Origin: Sinonovacula constricta
Taxonomy: Eukaryota > Mollusca > Bivalvia > Cardiida > Solecurtidae
Direction: 5' to 3'
Length of the DNA stretch: 64,000 nucleotides
Assembly: GCA_007844125.1 (NCBI GenBank)
Contig: CM017571.1
Location: 33,412,113-33,476,112 of the forward strand
In this document: positions 12,886 through 26,464 of the stretch, in pieces
How the letters are laid out: every line of letters starts with the position of its first letter
How positions within the stretch are numbered: the stretch's first letter is position 1
Position numbers and translations under genes: made by a program
The notes under the pieces: generated by a model
What the model saw: the letters and a program-made list of their open reading frames with translations, nothing else
What the model was told of the DNA's origin: nothing
The model's database searches: none

Positions 12886-13279
12886 ATAATAATTTTCATG
12901 CTGCTACACATCCTGAAAACGGAAATAAAATAAGTCTATTATTAAGTGAGTAGTATTTAAATTCTTAATTGGCAAGTGTTGGCGATAAATTGGTTGTTAC
13001 TCACATACTTTCGTAGTATGACAATAATTTAACATCAGGATTAATATTTTTGTGATATAAGATAAATGTAATAAAATCTTGACATGTTTTCATGAACATT
13101 TGATTAAATTATAATAATAATAATAATAATAATAATGAAAATTATAAGGTGGCGGGATTATGCCACCATAATGAAGAAATATTTTTTGTTCGTGCGGGGA
13201 ACACGCGTTTGAAAACATTCCTAAATCAAATCGGAATACAAATCATTCAAAAGTGAATGAAAATGTGGATAAGCACCAC

Positions 13280-13386
13280 ATTTTGTAAAAGCCAGCGGTG
13301 GAGTAAGGAAGCCCAACAGGTACAGGCTCGGTACCGTCGCTCTTCGTGAGATTCGTAGATACCAGAAGTGCACTGAGGTGGCTTGA
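13280..13386 (+). pseudogene. Histone H3 fragment (pseudogene)
   Basis: From 13291 the plus strand reads as the middle of histone H3, the core nucleosomal histone. It contains [13 protein letters not shown], identical to the canonical segment just before the first fold helix, preceded by [11 protein letters not shown] where H3 has GGVKKPHRYRP. A stop (TGA at 13384-13386) follows shortly after. Just upstream, an in-frame G-stop-A-P reads like the GGKAP of the tail, with an internal deletion. Substitutions at normally invariant positions (K to R, H to N, P to L, S to C) and the lost C-terminus show a dead copy. It may be a degraded exon or a retroposed fragment. Confidence 0.85.
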
Positions 13387-13584
13387 AGAGAATATAAGTT
13401 CAAACGCACCGATATTGATGACTTAAAGTCTACATCTACCTGACATTGTTCATATGACAAACATGTATCTTTAACGTAAATTTGAAGGAAAAGATGCAAC
13501 ATTTTGTAATGAACTGTATTCATATTTATGTATGGACGATTGTAAATTCAGTAAAAATAGTCAGCATTATTAAATTAAAGCCAA

Positions 13585-13717
13585 TTAGATCAAGTTGGGT
13601 TTATTGATACATAAAACATAGCAGTAGCGGAACACTATTAGGTCAAGTTGGGTTTATTGATGCATGAAACATAACAGTAGTGGAACACTATTAGATCAAG
13701 TTGGGTTTATTGATATA
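13585..13717. repeat. 53-bp tandem repeat, 2.5 copies
   Basis: Units start at 13585, 13638 and 13691, each with TTAG(A/G)TCAAGTTGGGTTTA and, in the first two, ACATA(A/G)CAGTAG(C/T)GGAACAC. The third copy is partial. Few differences separate the copies, so the expansion is fairly recent. Confidence 0.9.
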
Positions 13718-15315
13718 TGGTCTTGCCTCAACAAATATAAGAATGCTCATTTGTTTCGACCACGTTGCCAAAACCGTAAAATTGTGATAACTATTTGATT
13801 ACAGTCTGGAATCTTCTTGTATATTTCATAGCTCATAAGCATTTTCGATTTCTTGGATGACTGTCAAGCGAGGACCGGTCCGGTGTCAAGAACGTCAATA
13901 TCTACTTGTCCATTTTGCAAGAAGTACCTCCTCCGTAGGTCCACAACATATTTCTTGTTAATCTCAATGACAGTACTCTGGTGTCGAAAGTTTTTTCTGC
14001 ATTTGGCTGATTATTTAAAAATGTCTGACAGAGAGTGTTTTACGACGAGAAGACATGTTTGTATATTTGCACTAAGTCCAAGATCGCCAGACGAAATCAG
14101 TTTCATGTAATTGACGATGTAGCCACTAAGCTTCAAGTTGTGTTTATTCTTGTTTCCAGCATTCAAATTGCTTAACATTGTGACACGAGGATATAATTTG
14201 TGAAGGCAGATAACCAATTAGGTTTTGTGTATCTAACTTGTGGAATTCTTATTCTTTCTTGCCATAACAGAGCCATTTTGTCTCATTCACTGTTTATTCA
14301 TGCAAACACAATTCCCGACAAACAATGCAGCAGTCACTAGGCCTTAAAACACATAATTCTATACTATGCAAACTGATAGCGTTCTCGTTCACCGTACACA
14401 AGTCGCCTACACTAACGATTGCATATTTGATAATATTTGTATTGTGTATCACTATTCTTGTATATGGACTTTATATCACATGATAAATGACATTGTGACG
14501 ATCAGGGTAATAATGTCACATTCCATTTTCGTCGATTTAAATACTTTCCAATTTAGAAAATAAGCAAATCATAAGTCGAAGCTGATTGTACTGACCAAGA
14601 CGTTATTTGTCCCAATCTTACTTATTTCACATGTCAGTATAACATGTCGTTTGAAAGTGATAAATTGACAATATGTATTTCGAAAATTGATAATCGGTTT
14701 TAGACCAAACAACGATCTTAAAGACTCTTGCCAGTGGCCCAGTCATCGGCGCCCGTATATTATCGTTTATAATAAATGTTTGTTACCTTGGACCGATGAC
14801 ATAGACCTTCAGGACCGTTATTTGGGCAGGAGCCAATTATAAGCGCTGGGCCCAGCTCCACCAAACATTTTTGTTTATAATATATGTGTGCTACCATGTA
14901 TTCTTCTGTAGGTGTACACCTAATACAAACCATTTGTCATTGAAGTTGGTTCTGTAATCCGTAGTTGTAGTTACGAGTGTTCCCAGAAACTAACTGCCTC
15001 GGCAATTTTTTAACCATACGGCCCACCAGTCGTCGCCAGCAAGTAAGCTCGTTTTTGTATTGCTAATAAAATATTTCACGATGGTACTTTATATTGTATC
15101 ACGCTCTGTAAGACTCATAGGACAGTTTCACGTTCGTCTTAAATAAATTGATCGCAACAAAATTGCGTGATATAAACGAACAACATAAAGTTCCTATAAA
15201 TGTTGCTTTTATATTGCAATAAAACAATGAAATAATTATCAGATTTTCAGGACTAATGTAGAAGTGTTCCTTTGCTAAAATAGATAACTTACATGATGAA
15301 AATGACAACAGTGTC
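13718..15315. other. No gene recognised; one short repeat pair
   Basis: CGTTTATAATAAATGT near 14764 and TGTTTATAATATATGT near 14872 are followed by similar GTTACC/GCTACC motifs, in a less AT-rich block at 14725-14900. Nothing else stands out. Confidence 0.4.
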
Positions 15316-15388
15316 TTAGCTTTAACTAAGTGTCAATTTTAAGTATTATTACTTATAATACTTGAAATAGACACTTAGTTAAAGCTAA
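15316..15388. repeat. Near-perfect 73-bp palindrome
   Basis: The arms TTAGCTTTAACTAAGTGTC and GACACTTAGTTAAAGCTAA are exact reverse complements. They continue inward through an AAGTATTA/TAATACTT pair with a few mismatches to a short loop. It could be a small palindromic MITE, or an inverted duplication made during repair. Confidence 0.85.
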
Positions 15389-16239
15389 CAACCTGAGCAG
15401 AGCATGATAAAATATTCACTGATTGCAACTACATATTACAAAAGATAACAGTACGATTGGTTACATTTTTTTACAAATCTTTTTTAAATCATGATAGAAA
15501 TTGTGTTAGTCATGGAAACAAAGAATTGTTTTGTTGATCTTAAAAGGCATTCCACCTTGTGTTTGAACTTGTATTTTTGCTTAGCTTTAGATGTTTGTTC
15601 AAGGCAACAGAACTTTTGCTGTCCTTGTGTGAGAAAGTAAACGCCTGTGTCACAATGTTTTTAGTGAGATCTTCTTGACTTTTTTTCTGACGTTAAACAA
15701 GGAGCAACATTTCCTGCTGTATACTTTGTATTATTTACTAATGATATATTTTTATAATATTAATAAAAAAAGCAACACACGAATTATTGACGTCCTTAAA
15801 ACTTAAGCCAATTGAAGATTTGTGCTTCATTTTACTGATGACACGGTATTATGATCTAGATCGTGTAATGGTTTTAAACATATTGTGAATAAACATGAAT
15901 ACATTAATATACAGGTCAGTTGTCATGATATTTAGCAAGGACAACAACAAAATAAAATATTTGAAAATTTTTATGATATGCGTATTGAACATTTATTAAA
16001 CTTGTATTGTTTTTGTATTTGTTTGAGATACATTGCAGCGATCAAGTATGATCATTATAGTTAAGTTCAGCTGTTTTTGAGAGGAAATACCTCTGAAAAA
16101 TGTCTGGGTAAAACCACCGGCGCACCGCAGGTCAGATGGAAGTCCTTCTCACATTAAGTACTTCGCCACGAATGGGGCCCAAATCTACGTGATGGGAGGC
16201 TAAGCATTCGGGGGAGTTCCGAGGGCGCCCCTTAATAAA
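15389..16239. other. AT-rich stretch, nothing recognised
   Basis: No gene or repeat recognised. The last 130 bases are less AT-rich but gave no protein match. Confidence 0.5.
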
Positions 16240-16440
16240 AAATAAAAATGTACAAGATGAAGGTGTTTAGGAGTCAGTAAAAAATGTAACAACACTGAAA
16301 CGAGGTATAACACAAATAGAGCACACCAAACAGTTACCGCCTTGGAAAGGTCAGCCGGAAAGTGGGCCAGCGGGTGTGCTTGAACCGCACTTTCAAAGGT
16401 TCGTCCCAAATGCAAGCAGTGGACAGAAATATGATCTGCT
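16240..16440 (-). repeat. Modular core repeat, copy 2 (head B, core, tail A)
   Basis: The core GTTACCGCCTTGGAAAGGTC is recognisable but its hairpin is decayed. On one side it has CAAATGCAAGCAGTGGACAG, matching the 26.5 kb copy (head B). On the other it has ACTGAAACGAGGTATAACAC, matching the tail of the 18 kb and 52 kb copies (tail A, seen there as GTTATGTCTCGTCTC). This copy therefore combines modules that are separate elsewhere. Confidence 0.65.
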
Positions 16441-17854
16441 TAAAACAACAATGTGATGACGTGTACTCAGGTCTGAGAAGTGACGTAATAAAAAATTAAT
16501 GTCCATTTGGTTGAGGCGTTTATGTTTTTAGAACAGATACATTCAATTGTAGACTGTCGACGAAATTAAATAAAATGAATCATGAACAATAATCACCAGA
16601 TAGGAAGATAGGAAGTGTAACTGATTAAACAACCCGTTCATGTGTAGATGGAATTGACGTTCTAAAGTAAAGGAAAGTACATGTAACGAGCTTTGTAAGA
16701 TGCATTAAATAACAAAACTGTTTACAAGCAACATGCATTCATCACATGAAATGGTTTACGAAATCAAATTGATGATGTTTACAAGCTGACGCAATCTAAC
16801 GAAAGCACACGATCGTATCAAATAGATCTGAAAGCCACCCATTATAAACTGCCGTCTAGGAGTTTCGGATTTCCAGATTGTTATTTATAGATTAAGCGCT
16901 GTGATATTTAAGACTGGCCTATCAGAAACCAAGTTTTATTCCACTGTGGTGGTGTGCTTTCTATGCTAAGGAACGCAAATCTACAAATAAAACAGCGAAC
17001 AAAACACAAGTGCATTTTAGGTTAGAAGCCACTAAATAAGGTTGTTCTACATGTATATAATATAGTGAATCGCGAAAAGATGGAAACAAATTGCACCATG
17101 ACCAAGTTATGATGGACCCCCATAACCATACATAGATGAAACGAGCTATTTATTGTCTATCAGAAAGATCCTGAAATAAGGCAACTTTTGCAACTAGTAA
17201 GAAGGTTCTGCTTCATAGAATGCGCATACCGCCAAATTGCCAGTCGGTAACCGCCAAGTTTCAATGAAATATGTACTTCCTGTAAAAGTAGATCAGTCCA
17301 TTATTGTGCATAGGGTTGACGACTTTTGCCTTCATTTAATTCTACATAGCTTTAGCTTCTTTTTGACACCAAAAGATTGAGATTATCTTCAAAATAGGAA
17401 ATTTAATGCCAGAACATAGCAACAGACTGTTACTAAAGAGAAAAAGTCCAATGTCACACATTCTACTTCCGGTCGGTATTTAGTGTAACTACCCCTTTTA
17501 CAGGTGCGTCTGCCATTTTGACAACTCTGCGGTGTAGGATATTTACCAAATGTGGCAATCGCAACTGGTGTTTAACTAGGAATTTCAGGATCCAATAAGC
17601 AAGGTTCTGATTGGTTGAATGAAAGGTCACCAGAAGATGACCCGCAATGCATAGCGGATCGGGTGTTTTAGTCAGATTGTAGCTTGATGTTACATTTAAA
17701 CCAAACTATTGCTGCAAACAAAAACGTTAATTAAAAATTGCTCTGAAGGCATTAAATTCAATGAATACTTCGTTTGTTTCGTTTATAAATGAAGAAAACC
17801 TTAAAGTGTTTAATCCTTTGGTTTTGCCGTTTTTACGTTCTGGTTCTTAAAAAT
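16441..17854. other. AT-rich stretch, nothing recognised
   Basis: No gene, repeat copy or RNA signal recognised. Confidence 0.5.
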
Positions 17855-18668
17855 CAGGTTTCCATAGATTTCCGGACATTGAATGCAGTCTCCATACCCT
17901 TTACGTGAGATTGCACAGTAGGTATAACATCGGGAATTTTGGTCTCTTTATTATATATAATATGCCAACTGCAGATAAATCCTCGTCTTTTAAGACATGT
18001 CTTTTTTAACTTATTAATTCTTAACAATACTACATTATATTTTGTTGGCAGGTTGTTTTCTAAAATTCGATGTTTTCTTTCGTATTTTTTACATTTCACT
18101 TTTGACACTTTTGGCATATGACGTCATGGCATTGTATGCCATAATTAAATTGATCTTATTATATATCAGCGCTTGGGCGGTTTAATTTGTTCTTATAATA
18201 TATCAGCGCTTGGGTTGTTTTGTTTCAAACTAATCTCTCATTTGAAATTTTTATGTTGTCGAAGCTTTTATCTACTGTACATACTGCATATATGTCGACA
18301 GTTTATTTTATTACTAGATATTTTGTATGTTTATAAGTTTATTCTATCTGTTTTAACTCCCGATGCAGGTGCTTACTGTTAATTGTTTCATTTTGACGGG
18401 ATATTGTTATTTACACTGTTTGTTTGATATAAAAACCTTCAGGAAGTGCGAGGTTGGAGCGCTCCACAAACCAGGTTTAAGCACCCCAGTCGGTCATTTT
18501 ACCGACTGACAGTTCCAAGGCGGTAACGGATGGTTTTTCTTTTTGTGTGTTATGTCTCGTCTCTGTGTTTTTGTCACATTTACATTGACGTTGTTTGCCT
18601 TCGTCTACAGGTAGATAAAATTTAAATATCTGTGGAAATTTTGATAGGACCTTTTCTTGTTTACCTAT
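17855..18668 (+). mobile_element. 3' end of an RT-element, 5'-truncated copy
   Basis: This segment aligns along its length with 51823-52574, the 3' region of the RT element at 51.2 kb. Shared landmarks include CCCTTTACGTGA, GATAAATCCTCG, TTTTCTAAAATTCGATG, CACTTTTGACACTTTTGGCA and the core with TGGAGCGCTCCA (18455-18466). Both copies end at ...TTTACCTAT. The core hairpin at 18487-18508 has a perfect 8-bp stem (CAGTCGGT/ACCGACTG). A local duplication of TATATCAGCGCTTGGG at about 18163 and 18199 is absent from the 52 kb copy. No coding part of the RT protein is present. Confidence 0.8.
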
Positions 18669-21600
18669 TTAAAATTTATTGAGGTTTTACCTTTTAAATG
18701 GTCTATAAACTGCTAACATAAACTTTTGAATTTTCATAAGAACTGCAAGTTAAAATCACCATGTCGATATATCTTGAGGCCAATGCCATTGGTTTCACCT
18801 GACAAGACGATAAGTGAGTAAAAACGCCTAACTGATCATGACGTCATAAGAGGGGAATTTTGAGAAAAATAGCTTTGTAAAACATGATTATCAAGACTGT
18901 TTATCTCAAAACTGACCATAACTTTGTACGACAAATCGTGGATATGTAATTAAATTGTAAAACAGTTGATAAAAATAAAATTTATAGTTGAATACAATAC
19001 GCTCCTGGGCGAATACGTTCATGTCATTGACATCAAAACGGCCCTTGAATGAAAGTGAAATTGTTAGCATTGGGCCCCTATTTTACATGTAATGTGGATT
19101 ATTTTGACTTATTTTTTTTTTTTTTTCAAAAGTGTTTATCTTAAGTTGACTTTTTTCAATTGAAAGAAAGGTGGGTTGGAAGGGGCCTGCCACGACCATT
19201 TCCTTTCAATTTATAAGGGAATGTATTTTAAGGAGTTCATGTCTAGTTTTCCGTTTCTCTACATTATTGTTCACTAACAAAATTTAAATATTCTTCTCAT
19301 AAAGACGCTCCTGAGATTGAAGATATAGAAGTGTAGAAACATATAGAAACAATTCAGAAAAGTAATTTCTAAAGTATAGATGGTGTAGAAAATTTTGTTT
19401 TTGTTTGCCTTATTATGAAGGCTTGAGGTTTAAAGTTCTGCCATGATACTCTTGCCATAATACTTTTGTATTTGGCTGAACAGACGATAGAATCAATGAT
19501 GGAAAATAAACAAGCAGAATTATTAAAAAATATCTTGCTTAACTTGTATATTTTGCCTTCGCAAAACGTAAGTTAATATAGCGTAAATCATGTGTCAATT
19601 TTCTTGAAGTTTACGCAAAAATATTAAGTAAGCAATTAAATAGTCGTAATGATTATATCATGTTATTTAAACAAATTACCTTATCTAAAAACAAAATGTT
19701 TATGAAAATATATACTATGTTTAAACACCTTTTTACATATAGGTAGTTATGTCCTTTACAAATATTTAAACACCCTTTTTAACATTCGAATGTGCAACGT
19801 GGAATTAGTTTTCCCATGTAAATGTTCATACTTTTTTCATTTGCATGAATATGACGTTATTTCTATATTTATTTATGGCAATGACCATTATGGTTTTGCC
19901 CAATAAAATTTTGAATTGATTTAAATTGTAAGATGTATGGGAACAAATATCCAAGTAATATATTACCACACAAACAATTTAATTAGAAAAGGTCCCACTG
20001 GTAGAGTATATTACACCGAGGCATTGTCGCTGTGGTCATACATGAAATATAACTGTCAAATATAGTGAAATGCTTTAAAATAGAGATTTGTGCGGACCAA
20101 AAAGTGGTTTAAATCGTCACAATTTGGGGGCAGTCGGCAGTGACTTGAGGAAGACAATTAAATTGTCTGAAAAAACAACAACCCAACAACACATCATACG
20201 TCTAATTTATGCGATTAGATTGTACCTTGCAGTAATATGTCTTTCCCAAGTTTGTCTGATTTTGAGACAAATTGTTTGAACTATATTTCTAAAAATATTC
20301 ACTTGGTTTCGTGGCTATTATCACAGATCTTTGAAACCGACACGTATTAAAATGAGAATGAATATACGCTTGGTTTTACACTTATATTAAGCTTATGTCA
20401 ATGACGAACATACAAATAATGTCTTTTGATGTCAGATATAATATAAAAACCGCGCACTTATAGCTTCATTAAGTGATAACAAAAGTCAGGCTTTTTGAAG
20501 GAAGAGGCTTTGAAGTTACTTAAATATTTTATAAATTGCTACAATATGTTTAATTGGAAGCATATGGTGTTAGTGTGTGATATTTGCTATGCTCATACTA
20601 TGCGTGAAATAAATTTAATGTAATTATTAACACCTAGAAATCTTCATAAGATACTCTCATCCAGACTTATGGTGTATTTTATTATTGGATTACTTAGGAA
20701 CACATCCAATTTGTTGTTTGACATGTTTACTTTTATTGAACAGACAAAGTCAGCATGTCTAACCTTACAGATTGTCTATCAGTTTTTTTTTTAATTTTCT
20801 AATTAATCTGGTTTTATCGACCAATACGCGACCTAAAGAAAAGGAGGCCTTTAATTTTTTTTATTTTTTTTTTTTAAATTATTTTTTTGTTACGCCGCAC
20901 CTAAACAATATGATCGTAACTATGTTTTGGTAGAGGAAGATCCCATATGTCTGGGTGGAAACGTCACTGTAAGTTAGCTAGAAGACGCCCTCCATGAAAG
21001 TTCTGGGATGGGCGGAGGAATTACATGTACACGAAAGTGACACTAATCACGTGTCATCTAAATAAATGGCAGCTAGCAATTGATGTTTTATTCAATCCTG
21101 AATATATTGCTTTTGTCAATCATTAATTTTTAAATAAAACTATGCAGAATTAATTTCTAGCTCAATTCACTTCGTGTTAACCATAATTTACGCGACGAGT
21201 TAATCGTATAGTTTTACAGCAGTTAACAAGGTACCACCAGGAAGGCGCTTAAAAAATTGTAAATGTTATTTTTCGAAGTAATATACGCTTTCTCAGACAC
21301 GCCACATATGGGAAATAAAGAAAAAAGTCCCTATGCATGTTTCAAATACAATTTACACATATTTTATTTAAGTTTAGGCATAATATTGGACAGTTTAGAA
21401 AAAAAAATAACTAAAAAAATAAAAAATAAAAATGTCTATAACGAACACACCAAACTACACGAACGATCACTTTCCTTAACCGTTTAGTACGTTGATCTAT
21501 GGATCCTGCCCTAACTGAATAAATCTATTGCTTTTATAACTAAAATAAAATTGTACACCAAATGACTACATGGATGCAAAGCTAAAATGTATGGTCAGAA

Positions 21601-24600
21601 AAAGTACCCTTTTAAAAAATCTACGTTTTTCGGTTGTATGTGTTTACTATAGCCCTAATTCATTGATCATTGTTTAATTAGTGAACGAAACAGAAACTTA
21701 ATTGGCAAATATTCATCTGTCTTCAACGATTACTTGTTGGTACGGTTGCGATTTACAACTGCATTTAAAATTCATCTTGTCTTCAATTGATTATTCACGG
21801 CCGTAGAACGATATTGTCAACTATTGCGTATTTAAACTTGTGTTTGATGTAGGGACTCAATATTGACAGAACATTTAAATGCACGGATGTAATGCATTAG
21901 CCGCGTCATCTCGTCTCATTTCCTGTTTGTCAATGAAAACAAAATTTCCTGATAAATACTACGTGCACGAGCCATTATTATTTACACGTATTTGTACGAG
22001 GAATGTGCATGTAAAAAAGACAACGACTTTGATTACTTTCTTATTTTTGGAAATGAGAAATGGGAGAGAAATAAGGAGTAGGAATAGATTTTATGGCTTC
22101 TTCGGTTTGGTTCTGTACCTATATATACAATCTAATTAAATATGACATTAAAGTGTTGTCATTATTATCAAATTGCCGAGAATCATTGAACATCAATGAC
22201 GATGTTGAAGCAACCTCACTCCTCTTTTTGTAACTTTCGACTTCAATAAATGTACAAAATTTAATGTGATGAAGTATGATTTGAACATGACATCCGGCCA
22301 AATCTAACGAAGTTGTTTTGCCTAAAAGTGATTGATTTGTAGAACATGTTTTGTAATATTACAACAAACAAGATATTTCAACACCTCATACGTTTTCCGT
22401 TACAGCTATAATGCAGAGGAAAAGGGCTACCGATGGCTATTTTACAAAGTTTGATAGTATAATTATGGCGTTCTCATCGGACTCATTTACCTTTAAACTT
22501 GACACGTGGGTGATTTTAGGCAAAGCTGCACACATTTTCTTCAGCAAATTGACATATATCTGCTGTTACTTCTAGGCTTAAAACTGAATGGGTTCGAATC
22601 CCGGTGGGGTCTAGGACTTAGTGCGAAGGGCATTTTGCTGACATACTTTGAACTGGTTGTTCTCCACAGAGGATGGTTTCAGGCTATTTTTGTCAATTTA
22701 TATCAATATTTAAGGAAATTATACACCCACTTACAATCTTAATGTCATTTAAGATACAATAATTTAGACAAATACTAAATGTCTGATGGTAAGCAAAGGT
22801 TAAAATGTAAAAATGCACATTCGCTTTGATATAAGTTCGTTGGGTAAAACCTATTACAAATTAAGTTTTAATCAATCGCAGATTTCCGATACTGGCTCTT
22901 GTCAATTTGCCATTAGACTGCGTCATCGGACATTACCAGTTTACCTTAGTCCTTAAAATACGTTTGAAGGAAATAGAGTTTAAGTTGGCATAAATAGCAC
23001 TATCAGTGCAGATGTTTATAACTTTAATCACAAAGGCCGTATGCTTGAGTAAATAAATCATCTTCTGTTGAGGAAATACTAATAGGAAATGCGCACTTTA
23101 TGTTATGATATTTTTTATTATTTATTATATTTGCTACCTCTTGTAGAGGTTGAAATGTTTGATTTTACACCATGTTCTTGAATATGTGGCTAACGACACA
23201 TATTGCTATACAGATATAACCTTTAAATAACCTTTTAAGACAACATATTCGCTTATTATATAGATAAATTGCATATATGAACACCAAAATACAAATAAAT
23301 AAAAATCGGCCATTATTGAAGTGTCTGTGCAGGTCAGACAGATAAACACGTTCAAAATTACCTCGTTAAATGCAAGCCGCTTCATTTAAACGGCGACCAA
23401 TTACGTTTTGTGTATGTTAAAAAGATGAAGCAACGTGTCTTTCTTATTATTAAAACATAAAAGCACAGATGCATGACCAGGGTCCCTAACGCTTATACAC
23501 CAAATGGGTCAATCGGTATCTTTGCACTTGTTTAACTTACAAAATAAAATCACATAATTTGCTTCATACAAATACCACTGGACTGTCGGTTAAATGGTTA
23601 TACAAAAGTTATTTTGTCAGTCGGGCCGTCTGTCTTGAAGAGTTTCCGGCCTATTACCTCTCAACTCTATTGAGTATCTTGCACAACAACTAGGGTGCAT
23701 ACTCTAAATACAAAATCTCATACTTCAAGTTAAAAAGTGGACAATAATTAAAACGCTTGACCCAGGCTATTACATTACAAAACATTAATGGAGTGTCGAA
23801 TAACTTTGAGCTTATGATTGCCAAGTAATACGAAGTCTTGCACGAACCAGATTGCTAATTAAGGTATAAAGGTCACACTGAATAGTTACTTACAATGTGG
23901 TCGTTTGGTTTCTCTATTCAAACAGATATGTGAATTTTCAAATAACTTTTTTGTCTTTTTAGAACAGAATGCATTCAGATATACTAAAATGACCAGGTCA
24001 TACTCGGAGGTTGGCTGTTTAACTCTAAAAAGGCCGGGTTGTAGGGTATTAATCACATAAAAGGATAGCCTTAGTTTACATTCGAGCTAGTCAGTTCAAT
24101 AAAAGAAACAATCTCAATCTTGGGTACTCTTTACGTACATCATTTTGTTTTCCCTATTCGCGATTCCTGATGAATTTAAATTATTAAATATTAATTTAAA
24201 TTAAATTGAATTACAGAACACACCACTTATTACAATAGGCAGCATAGTATAGACATGTTTCCTATTGTATGACCAGATTCATTAACAGAAGTGGAGCATT
24301 AATGAGATTGTACAAGGCTTCAATGTTTATTTACCAGACAGCAGCACCAAACTGTTGCATCTTTTTCTTTAGACACATGTCTGCGGTCTTATGTGTCTAG
24401 TTTCAGGCACATGTTTTGAGTGGTTAATGTATATAATAACTGAAAAAGAAATTTTGGTGCGCGTCGCCAATATGACCATACATTAACATTTTGACACACT
24501 AGATATAAACAGACTTATGCATACCTGATAATTTTCTCATTACATCGAATTATTTTGGAAAATGCAAACTTTAATCTGCCTTTAACAAAATAAACCATTT

Positions 24601-24674
24601 AAACAATGGGGAATTATGTAGTTTCATAACTACTGAATAAACCAAGGAATCATTCTGCATTCTACAGAGACCGT
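18669..24674. other. 6 kb of AT-rich DNA, nothing firmly recognised
   Basis: An isolated B-box-like GGGTTCGAATCCCGG near 22590 may be the last trace of a tRNA-derived SINE, but no A box or tail accompanies it. Poly-T tracts occur at 19108-19128 and 20840-20890. None of the short open frames shows features of a real gene. Confidence 0.45.
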
Positions 24675-25019
24675 ACTGGACGCAATAGCTCAAGCGGTAG
24701 AGCGTCGGCTTGCGGATCGGGAGGTCGCGGGTTCAAACCCAAGCCGGGTAAAACCAAAGACTTTAATGTTGGTAGAAGTGGCTTCCCTCCTAACGCTCGG
24801 GACTAAGGGGACATCATTACGTTGGTGTCAGTATACTGGACCGGCCGGGTTCAGTCCCTGGGCACCTCATATGTGTCACTGTGCTATAATGATAGAAATG
24901 TCCTGCACAGTATCAATAAAAATGCCGGCAAATCCCATACAGAGACAGTTCCACAAGAAAATAACACAGAAGACTGGCGAAACACAATAACACTTAGACC
25001 CTGCTTGTTGCCGACTTAA
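24675..25019 (+). mobile_element. tRNA-derived SINE
   Basis: A tRNA-like head carries a good A box (TAGCTCAAGCGG, 24686-24697) and B box (GGGTTCAAACCC, 24729-24740), with the pairing GCTC/GAGC of a D-arm. The anticodon stem does not fold, so this is a SINE head rather than a tRNA gene. A GC-richer body of about 270 bp follows, differing sharply from the AT-rich flanks. The 3' boundary is judged by composition only; no target-site duplication was found. Confidence 0.75.
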
Positions 25020-26464
25020 ATCAATTTCATAGTATAGGTTATGTTGAAATGTGATTGTTAAAATTGTTTAGGTATTTTAAAACTATGTAAAAAATAAGAA
25101 TGTATCAAAACTGCATGGAGCACTAATTGCATCATTGGACAATAACACAAGTTTAAATCATACAAAAACCACGCTTTTTATGTTTATGTTTATTACTCAT
25201 TTCTTTATTTTATCTTTTTCTCTATTATATTACATCTTCTAATTTTTATAAACAAATTTAGCATTTAATAAAAATCTTAAATCAAATCAATTTAAATTGT
25301 TATGGAAAGGGTACAATAATATCTCTGTCCATTAGTGTGGGTTTCGGTAACTAATATGATGTCATACATCAAAGTCATTCCAATAACGTTGTGTTGTGAC
25401 ACTGAAACTTAAAGAAACTACCTAAAATAGCTTCACATGAGCATGTACTGTAATTTACTTATTTAATAGTGAAATATTTTGAAAATTAAACGTAATTTAC
25501 ACAAACTTGACAGATCTAAGAACTTTTTAATTATAACACGCTATAAATTGAAATTCTGAACGAATATTTTGCAGTTCGAAGTTTTATTTAAATTTTACCA
25601 CTGTAAGTACTTATAGCAAATGCCAATGTAAAGAGGTATTTGTTTAAAAATGTACATTTACATTTAACATTTCTTTGTTCATTCTGTCACTGAGGATTGA
25701 AATATATGTTCGTTATCATTCATTTCTTCTCAACATTGTTTAGGAATTTCTTCATACAGAGTATAAGCGTAAGTGGGGAGGCATTAGAATACATTTGACC
25801 CCTACCTGCGATGTACACACTCATGACTGATAAGACTGATATCAGTTGTCCAGCACACTCCAGTCGCTGCACGTGGAAATGACCCAATGGCAGTTGCCTG
25901 CTTAATTACCTAAGTTTCTTTATATTCTCTGACATAAATAATCGTGTTGCACCAATAAAGACGCCTTCACTTCTACTTGTATGCTGAGAAAGTAATAAGG
26001 TTGTGGGTTTTTACTGTTTCACATTACAGTGTTATCTAGATCCTTGTGAAATGTTATCGAATTGCATGTACTTGGGTATTGTTGGAAAATGTTGTTTTTG
26101 GATAAAATTTCTGAAAAGATTGCAATACTTTTTTTGTTTGTTTTCTTTTCTCATTGAAAGTTAGGGTTCAATTTGTTTGCAAGTATATTAAACGGTAACG
26201 CTATGCGATTGACATTAAAATATATAGCATGCACATGTATATTATTGCGATATTATTAAGGCAATGAGCTTTCTAGTAATGTGAATTCAGTACGCATTTT
26301 CGAGGAAGTCGATGACTGATGTAAAGAAACATTTCAGAAATAAGTTGATAGATGTAATAAAATAGACACCATTAACTTGTTTCAGACTTATTAAACTCAT
26401 TCCTGTTTATTGAAAGAAAAAAGGAAGACTAGATTATATGAAGATCAATACAATTATCAACATT
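25020..26464. other. AT-rich stretch, nothing recognised
   Basis: No gene, repeat copy or RNA signal recognised. Confidence 0.5.

Noticed and set aside
12418..12911. Leucine-rich open frames on the minus strand
   Set aside because: Produced by the AGT/AAT trinucleotide tract.
24683..24745. A tRNA gene
   Set aside because: A and B boxes are good, but the anticodon stem does not pair and the sequence continues into a SINE body.
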